From Armatimonadota bacterium (GTDB lineage Bacteria > Armatimonadota > Zipacnadia > Zipacnadales > UBA11051): a stretch of DNA of 10,019 nucleotides. Every line of letters begins with the position of its first letter. The first letter of the stretch is position 1. Shown in pieces: positions 6,039 through 10,019 of this stretch. Under the pieces are notes generated by a model, which was not told the origin of the DNA, searched no databases, and saw only the letters and a list, made by a program, of their open reading frames with translations. The DNA is taken from contig JAUWOG010000044.1 in assembly GCA_030612305.1 (NCBI GenBank), positions 1-10,019 on the forward strand, read 5' to 3'. A program made the translations under genes and the position numbers.

Positions 6039-6446
6039 ATGGGCAAGGTTATCTTGGTGGTGCTGCTGGTGGTTCTGCTCGCCGGCTACGCGGCGATGTT
6101 CATTACGTGGAACATGGCCGAGATTGATGTCGTCGGTCTCGTTTACGGAGGAACGGGCCAGGGCGTGAGAATGCCGATTGGGTTCCTGGCGCTGGGCGGC
6201 GTGGTAATCGGAGTACTGGTAATGGGCTTCGCAGCATGGTCAGCCTGGGCCGGCGAGGCAGGCAAGGCACGCGGGGCAAGTGCGCAGTTGGGCGCCGCAA
6301 AGCAGAAGCTGGACGAACGCACGCAGATGGTGCGGGACCTGCGCGATGAAGTGGCTGACTTGAAGAAGGAACTCGCGGTGGATGAGGCGGCCTCGAAGGG
6401 TGCCGTGTCGCCAAGCGAAAGCGATTTCGGAGACGAAAGCGTTTGA
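6039..6446 (+). CDS. Small two-pass membrane protein, LapA/DUF1049-like
   Basis: The 135-residue product has two transmembrane helices (about 4-22 and 47-67), joined by a short loop with WNMAEIDVVGLVYGG. A charged heptad-like coiled coil follows (about 81-113, KLDERTQMVRDLRDEVADLKKEL), then an acidic/Ser tail. This order matches the LapA domain family (YciS/LapA of E. coli), which helps LapB control lipopolysaccharide synthesis. Low sequence conservation makes the family call tentative, and no LapB homologue is clear here, though the TPR gene upstream is a loose parallel (LapB is a TPR protein). I chose the ATG at 6039, five bases after GGAGG; ATGs at 6024 and 6036 are in frame but badly spaced. 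It is the last gene of the cluster, 38 bp after the propeller gene, and is followed by a strong terminator. Confidence 0.65.
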   Translation: MGKVILVVLLVVLLAGYAAMFITWNMAEIDVVGLVYGGTGQGVRMPIGFLALGGVVIGVLVMGFAAWSAWAGEAGKARGASAQLGAAKQKLDERTQMVRDLRDEVADLKKELAVDEAASKGAVSPSESDFGDESV

Positions 6447-6472
6447 CACCTGGTGTGACTTGGGGATAGGAT
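6443..6472 (+). promoter_or_regulatory. Candidate dprA promoter placed before the terminator
   Basis: A perfect -35 box TTGACA (6443-6448) overlaps the stop codon of the LapA-like gene. TAGGAT at 6467-6472 (four of six matches to the -10 consensus) follows after 18 bp, the same spacing as the promoter at 608. The inverted repeat ACACC-T-GGTGT (6446-6456) overlaps the -35 box. Transcription would begin near 6479 and meet the terminator hairpin within about ten bases. Confidence 0.45.
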
Positions 6473-6487
6473 ATTGCGCGGTGAGGC

Positions 6488-6515
6488 AAGAGGCCTTCGG
6501 GCCTCTTCCCTTTTT
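6488..6515 (+). terminator. Strong intrinsic terminator with UUCG tetraloop
   Basis: A perfect 8-bp stem, AAGAGGCC / GGCCTCTT (6488-6495 and 6500-6507), is closed by a C(UUCG)G tetraloop, an exceptionally stable RNA loop. CCC and five Ts (6511-6515) follow. It lies 42 bp after the LapA-like stop and should end the cluster's transcript. On the minus strand the bases after the hairpin read TTGCCTCACC, without a T-run, so it is probably one-directional. Confidence 0.92.
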
Positions 6516-6550
6516 CCCGGCCAACGCTACGAGAGTCGGGGGGCGGTGAC

Positions 6551-7642
6551 ATGGAGAGCCTGGACGCCTGGCTGTTGCTGAATGCCAGCGGCCTGACAAC
6601 GCTCCGTCAACACGCTTTGTTGCGGGCCTTCGAGAAGGCGGAGCGGATATTCGAGGCACCGAACTCGGCGCTTGCCGAGGTTGAAGGCATAGACATCAGT
6701 CACGTCAAGAAGCTGCGCGAGGCACAGCGGCTGACGGACCTGGTGGCCATCAGGAAGGCGATGTCCGCCGCGAGCGTTCATCTGCTCACCTGGGGCAGCG
6801 AGGCCTATCCGGCGTTGCTCTCGGAGATTGACGGCGCGCCGCCCTTGCTATTCGTACAGGGCGGCATCCTGCGTGAGGACGACCAGGCGGTCGCGATAGT
6901 CGGCACGCGCAAGTGCAGTGCGTACGGGCGGCAGGTAGCGCGGCGACTCTCCGGCGACCGGGCGCGGCGCGGCTTCACCATCGTCAGCGGGATGGCCGAG
7001 GGCATAGACGGCGAGGCACACCGAGGGGCGCTCGAGGCCGGTGGCCGCAGCATCGCTGTCATGGCCTCAGGGGCCGACATCACCTATCCGAGGTCGCACG
7101 AACGATTGCGTCAGGAGATCGCGGGCAACGGAGCGGTAGTGACGGAATTCGCTTTTGGTGCGGCGCCTCTTCGCGAGCGTTTCCCGGCGCGGAATCGCGT
7201 AGTCAGCGGCCTGTGTATGGGTGTCCTTATTGTTGAGGCCCCCGCGAGGAGCGGAGCGCTCATCACGGCGAGACACGCAGGCGAACAGGGGCGTGAGGTC
7301 TGCGCTGTCCCGGGCAATGTCACCAGCCCTCTGAGCCACGGCTGTCACATGCTGCTCAAGGATGGCGCGAGGCTGGTCGAGACGGCCGAGGATGTCGTTG
7401 AGGGCCTCGGCGTGATGCTGGAAGCAGTGCCGGAACGTTCCATGTCTCGCGAGGAGCAACCGGAACTGACGGGCGACGAGGCAGCGATCATGAAGACGCT
7501 GTCATTTGAGCCGCGCCAGGTTGATGACATCGTGGAGGTCACGGGCCTGCAAATGGCGGCGGTCAATGCGACACTGATGATGTTGGAAATGAAAGGCCTG
7601 GTCAGGCGCTTTCCGGGGAACACATACGTGAAAATATCATAG
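6551..7642 (+). CDS. dprA: DNA-processing protein DprA (Smf)
   Basis: The 363-residue protein matches DprA, which binds single-stranded DNA entering during natural transformation, protects it and loads RecA. Order: an N-terminal helical SAM-like part (about 1-70), the Rossmann-like core, and a C-terminal winged helix (about 300-363, DEAAIMKTLSFEPRQVDDIVEVTGL). Core motifs seen are YPALLSEI, VGTRKCSAYG (117-126), SGMAEGIDGEAHRGAL (from 146), ASGADITYP, FPARNRVVSG (211-220) and VEAPARSGALITA. The usual SxGxNxLI stretch reads SHGCHMLL, with His for the common Asn. Length and motif set fit a functional protein. The ATG at 6551 follows a GGGCGGTGA purine-rich stretch. DprA is found widely in bacteria without known transformation, so it alone does not show competence. 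topA follows after 51 bp, a common neighbour. Confidence 0.95.
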   Translation: MESLDAWLLLNASGLTTLRQHALLRAFEKAERIFEAPNSALAEVEGIDISHVKKLREAQRLTDLVAIRKAMSAASVHLLTWGSEAYPALLSEIDGAPPLLFVQGGILREDDQAVAIVGTRKCSAYGRQVARRLSGDRARRGFTIVSGMAEGIDGEAHRGALEAGGRSIAVMASGADITYPRSHERLRQEIAGNGAVVTEFAFGAAPLRERFPARNRVVSGLCMGVLIVEAPARSGALITARHAGEQGREVCAVPGNVTSPLSHGCHMLLKDGARLVETAEDVVEGLGVMLEAVPERSMSREEQPELTGDEAAIMKTLSFEPRQVDDIVEVTGLQMAAVNATLMMLEMKGLVRRFPGNTYVKIS

Positions 7643-7649
7643 CATGAGA

Positions 7650-7674
7650 GGTGTAGGCGGTCACAGCCAACACC
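7650..7674 (+). other. Imperfect hairpin between dprA and topA
   Basis: GGTGT (7650-7654) pairs with ACACC (7670-7674) and GGC (7656-7658) with GCC (7666-7668). One A-A mismatch and a 7-base loop separate them. It lies just upstream of the topA ribosome binding site (7680-7684). No U-run follows, so it is not a terminator. It could be a processing or stability element, or chance. Confidence 0.3.
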
Positions 7675-7693
7675 ACTACAGAGGGTGCAGCGA

Positions 7694-10019
7694 TTGAAGA
7701 GAGCAATCATAGTCGAATCTCCGACCAAGACACGAACTCTGGAACGGTTCCTGGGGGATGGATACAAGCTGTTGGCTTCCAGCGGACACGTGCGCGATTT
7801 GCCAAAGGACGGTATTGCGGTGGATGTCGAGCACGGCTTCGCTCCGCAGTACGAGACGATACCAGCGCAGGCGAAGAGGCTCAGCGAGCTGAAGAAGGCG
7901 CTCAAAGGGATGGACGAGGTCTATCTGGCGATGGACCCGGACCGCGAGGGCGAGGCCATCGCCTGGCATCTCGTCGAGGCGTTGGGCCTGAAAGACGCGC
8001 GGCGCATCGAATTCAACGAGATCACGAAGGACGCCGTGGTGCGGGCACTGGAGCATCCGGGGACCATAGACATGTCACGCGTGAATGCGTACCAGGCACG
8101 GCGGATTCTCGACCGGTTGGTGGGCTACAAACTCAGTCCGGTGCTCTGGTCGAGGATCGGAAGCCGAGGCAAGGAGGGCGCGCTGAGTGCCGGGCGGGTG
8201 CAGTCGGCGGCGTTGCGGCTGATCTGCGACCGCGAGCGCGAGATAGCAGCCTTCGATCCGGATGAATACTGGAGCATTGAGGTCTTGCTCTCGACGGGTG
8301 ATGAGGCCGGGCAGTTCACGGCACAGTTGAAGGCACGCGGCGGCGAAGACGTTGAACTGAAAACCGAGGCGGACGTCCTGCCGATAGTCGAAGAGCTCAG
8401 GCAGGCGCGCTTTGTCGTGGGCGATATCAGCAGCAAGCGAACGCGGCGCGCTCCCCAACCCCCTTTGAGAACCAGCACGTTGCAGCGGGCGGCGGCGAGT
8501 CAGTTGCATTTCGCCGCGAAGAAGACGATGCGTGTGGCGCAGCAGTTGTATGAAGGCGTCGAGACGGCAGATGGCATTGTCGGGCTGATCACGTACATGC
8601 GCACCGACTCGACGCGCGTCTCTGCAGAAGCACAAGGCCAGGCGCGTGCGTTCATCACCGACCAGTTCGGGGAAAACTTCGTCGGCCCGGGTGCGAAGGG
8701 GAAGGCACGTAAGGGCGTTCAGGACGCTCACGAGGCCATCCGGCCGACGGATGCACTGCGCACGCCTGAGGCCATGAAACCCTTCCTGGACAAGGACCAG
8801 GCGAAGCTGTATGAGGTGATCTGGCGCCAGTTCATCGCGAGTCAGATGGCGGCGGCGGAGTTTGAGGAGATCGGTGTGGAGATTGCCGCCGGTGAGTACA
8901 CGCTGCGCGCGGGCGGGTCAGTCTTAGTCTTCGCGGGCTACCTGGCGGTTCTGCCCCAGGAGCGCGATGAGGCGGAAACGCGCCTGCTTCGCCACCTCGC
9001 GGAGGGCCAGGAGCTTGAGCTTGTGGAGGTGTTGCCCGAGCAGCACTTCACCAAGCCTCCGCCGCGCTACACTGAGGCATCTCTGGTGCGGGCGTTGGAG
9101 GACAACGGCATCGGCCGTCCAAGCACCTACGCGCCGACCATTGATACCTTGCGAAGGCGGAAGTATGTGAGGATGCAGCAGCGTGCCTTCGTGCCCACGG
9201 TGGTCGGCTTCGTCGTCAACGATTTCCTGGTTGCCAACTTTCCCGGGATCGTGAACATCGAATTCACTGCGCAGGTTGAGGCGCAATTGGACAGCGTGCA
9301 GAGCGGCGAAATAGAGTGGCAGGAGTTGCTCGAGAAGTTCTACGCGGAGTTCGCTCCGAAGATTGAGGCGGCTGCCAAGGCGGAGCCGCGGGTCTTCGAA
9401 GGCGCAGTCTGCGCGAAGTGTGGCGGCCGGCTGTTGGAACGCTATTTCCTGCACGGCGAATTCGCCGGCTGTGAGAATTATCCCGACTGCGACTACACCC
9501 TCAACCTGCTGGCGGACGTGGTTCCGGAGAAGAAGACGGAGCCGGTCGGTCGCGACTGCCCGGAATGTGACAAGCCTCTCGTCTATCGCGTGAACTGGCG
9601 CGAGCAGAAGTTCATCGGCTGCAGCGGCTATCCCGACTGCAAGTACACGGAGAATTTGGGGCCGGATGGGGAGCCGGTGCCTGCAGCGGAGGAAACCGAC
9701 ATCGAGTGCGAGCAGTGCGGCGGCAAGATGGTGATACGACAGGGCCGTCGCGGGCCCTTCCTCGGCTGCAGCAATTATCCCAAGTGCCGTAACACGAAGC
9801 CGCTGGAGACGCCGGGAGACGGGGATGGTGCCGCCAGCGAGGCCGCCAGCGGTGAGAGCCTGGACCTGGTATGCGAGAAGTGTGGAGCGCCGATGGTCGT
9901 GAAGACCGGAAGACGCGGCCCGTTCGTCGCCTGTTCGGGCTATCCGAACTGCAAGAAGACGAAACCGATGTCAGCGGCGGAGGATGAGGGCTACAAGAAG
10001 GAGGAGGCTGAGGCGGAGC
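7694..10019 (+). CDS. topA: DNA topoisomerase I (type IA), 3' end outside the window
   Basis: TopA relaxes negatively supercoiled DNA by cutting one strand through a 5'-phosphotyrosine bond and passing the other strand. The 775 residues present start with the TOPRIM domain: AIIVESPTK with Glu8, and DPDREGEAIAWH with the Mg-binding D81, D83 and E85. The catalytic Tyr301 lies in LITYMRTDSTR; DAHEAIRPT and NGIGRPSTYAPTI are also present. Four topoisomerase zinc fingers follow, each CxxC...Cx5C: C573/576/593/599, C622/625/643/649, C672/675/692/698 and C727/730/747/753. I chose the TTG at 7694, nine bases after GAGG at 7681-7684, because it gives the standard short N-terminus (MKRAIIVESP). An in-frame GTG at 7685 lies on top of that site, and the first in-frame ATG would delete the TOPRIM glutamate. 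The reading frame is open to the last base, so the end is missing. It is probably co-transcribed with dprA. Confidence 0.96.
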   Translation, partial: MKRAIIVESPTKTRTLERFLGDGYKLLASSGHVRDLPKDGIAVDVEHGFAPQYETIPAQAKRLSELKKALKGMDEVYLAMDPDREGEAIAWHLVEALGLKDARRIEFNEITKDAVVRALEHPGTIDMSRVNAYQARRILDRLVGYKLSPVLWSRIGSRGKEGALSAGRVQSAALRLICDREREIAAFDPDEYWSIEVLLSTGDEAGQFTAQLKARGGEDVELKTEADVLPIVEELRQARFVVGDISSKRTRRAPQPPLRTSTLQRAAASQLHFAAKKTMRVAQQLYEGVETADGIVGLITYMRTDSTRVSAEAQGQARAFITDQFGENFVGPGAKGKARKGVQDAHEAIRPTDALRTPEAMKPFLDKDQAKLYEVIWRQFIASQMAAAEFEEIGVEIAAGEYTLRAGGSVLVFAGYLAVLPQERDEAETRLLRHLAEGQELELVEVLPEQHFTKPPPRYTEASLVRALEDNGIGRPSTYAPTIDTLRRRKYVRMQQRAFVPTVVGFVVNDFLVANFPGIVNIEFTAQVEAQLDSVQSGEIEWQELLEKFYAEFAPKIEAAAKAEPRVFEGAVCAKCGGRLLERYFLHGEFAGCENYPDCDYTLNLLADVVPEKKTEPVGRDCPECDKPLVYRVNWREQKFIGCSGYPDCKYTENLGPDGEPVPAAEETDIECEQCGGKMVIRQGRRGPFLGCSNYPKCRNTKPLETPGDGDGAASEAASGESLDLVCEKCGAPMVVKTGRRGPFVACSGYPNCKKTKPMSAAEDEGYKKEEAEAE

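Noticed and set aside
6551..7642. DprA core as part of a specialised defence or nucleotide-signalling system
   Set aside because: Length, SAM-like N-terminus, winged-helix C-terminus and the adjacent topA all match ordinary chromosomal DprA; no effector or defence gene is nearby.

Overview
This window is bacterial DNA with high GC content (roughly 60%), densely packed genes, ATG/TTG starts, strong GGAGG-type ribosome binding sites and sigma70-type promoters. The dprA-topA pair is an ordinary chromosomal core neighbourhood. The exported TPR, M16-like and PQQ-propeller proteins beside it recall large-envelope, often uncultured phyla such as Armatimonadota, Hydrogenedentes or Planctomycetes. That placement is an impression only; no phylogenetic marker here was tested. 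No mobile element, CRISPR array, tRNA or rRNA was seen.

Layout. Bases 1-197 are probably non-coding and carry a four-copy 13-bp tandem repeat. Bases 198-473 (minus strand) encode a CsoR/RcnR-family repressor that lacks all three canonical metal ligands. Bases 474-685 are a divergent regulatory region with a perfect-consensus promoter (TTGACA-N18-TATAAT) facing right, overlapped by small dyads.

Bases 686-6446 hold a four-gene rightward cluster. It comprises an exported TPR protein, an exported M16-type peptidase homologue without the HxxEH zinc site (start codon overlapping the TPR stop), an exported PQQ-type beta-propeller with Gly/Pro-rich insert and tail, and a small two-pass membrane protein resembling the LapA/DUF1049 family. 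The cluster ends at a strong intrinsic terminator (6488-6515).

Bases 6551-7642 encode DprA (Smf). From 7694 to beyond the right edge runs DNA topoisomerase I (TopA) with four C-terminal zinc fingers. A candidate promoter for this pair lies upstream of the terminator, so its transcripts would have to read through the hairpin.

Functional reading. The left cluster looks like an envelope module built from protein-protein interaction scaffolds (TPR, propeller, inactive M16 fold). It may be controlled by the divergent repressor, whose inducer cannot be a conventional Cu(I), formaldehyde or persulfide signal because the protein has no cysteine. The right part is DNA maintenance: DprA loads RecA on incoming single-stranded DNA, and TopA relaxes negative supercoils. 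I found no obviously new defence or mobile system. The most distinctive points are the ligand-less CsoR homologue, the inactive M16 in an exported TPR/propeller cluster, and the promoter-terminator arrangement ahead of dprA.
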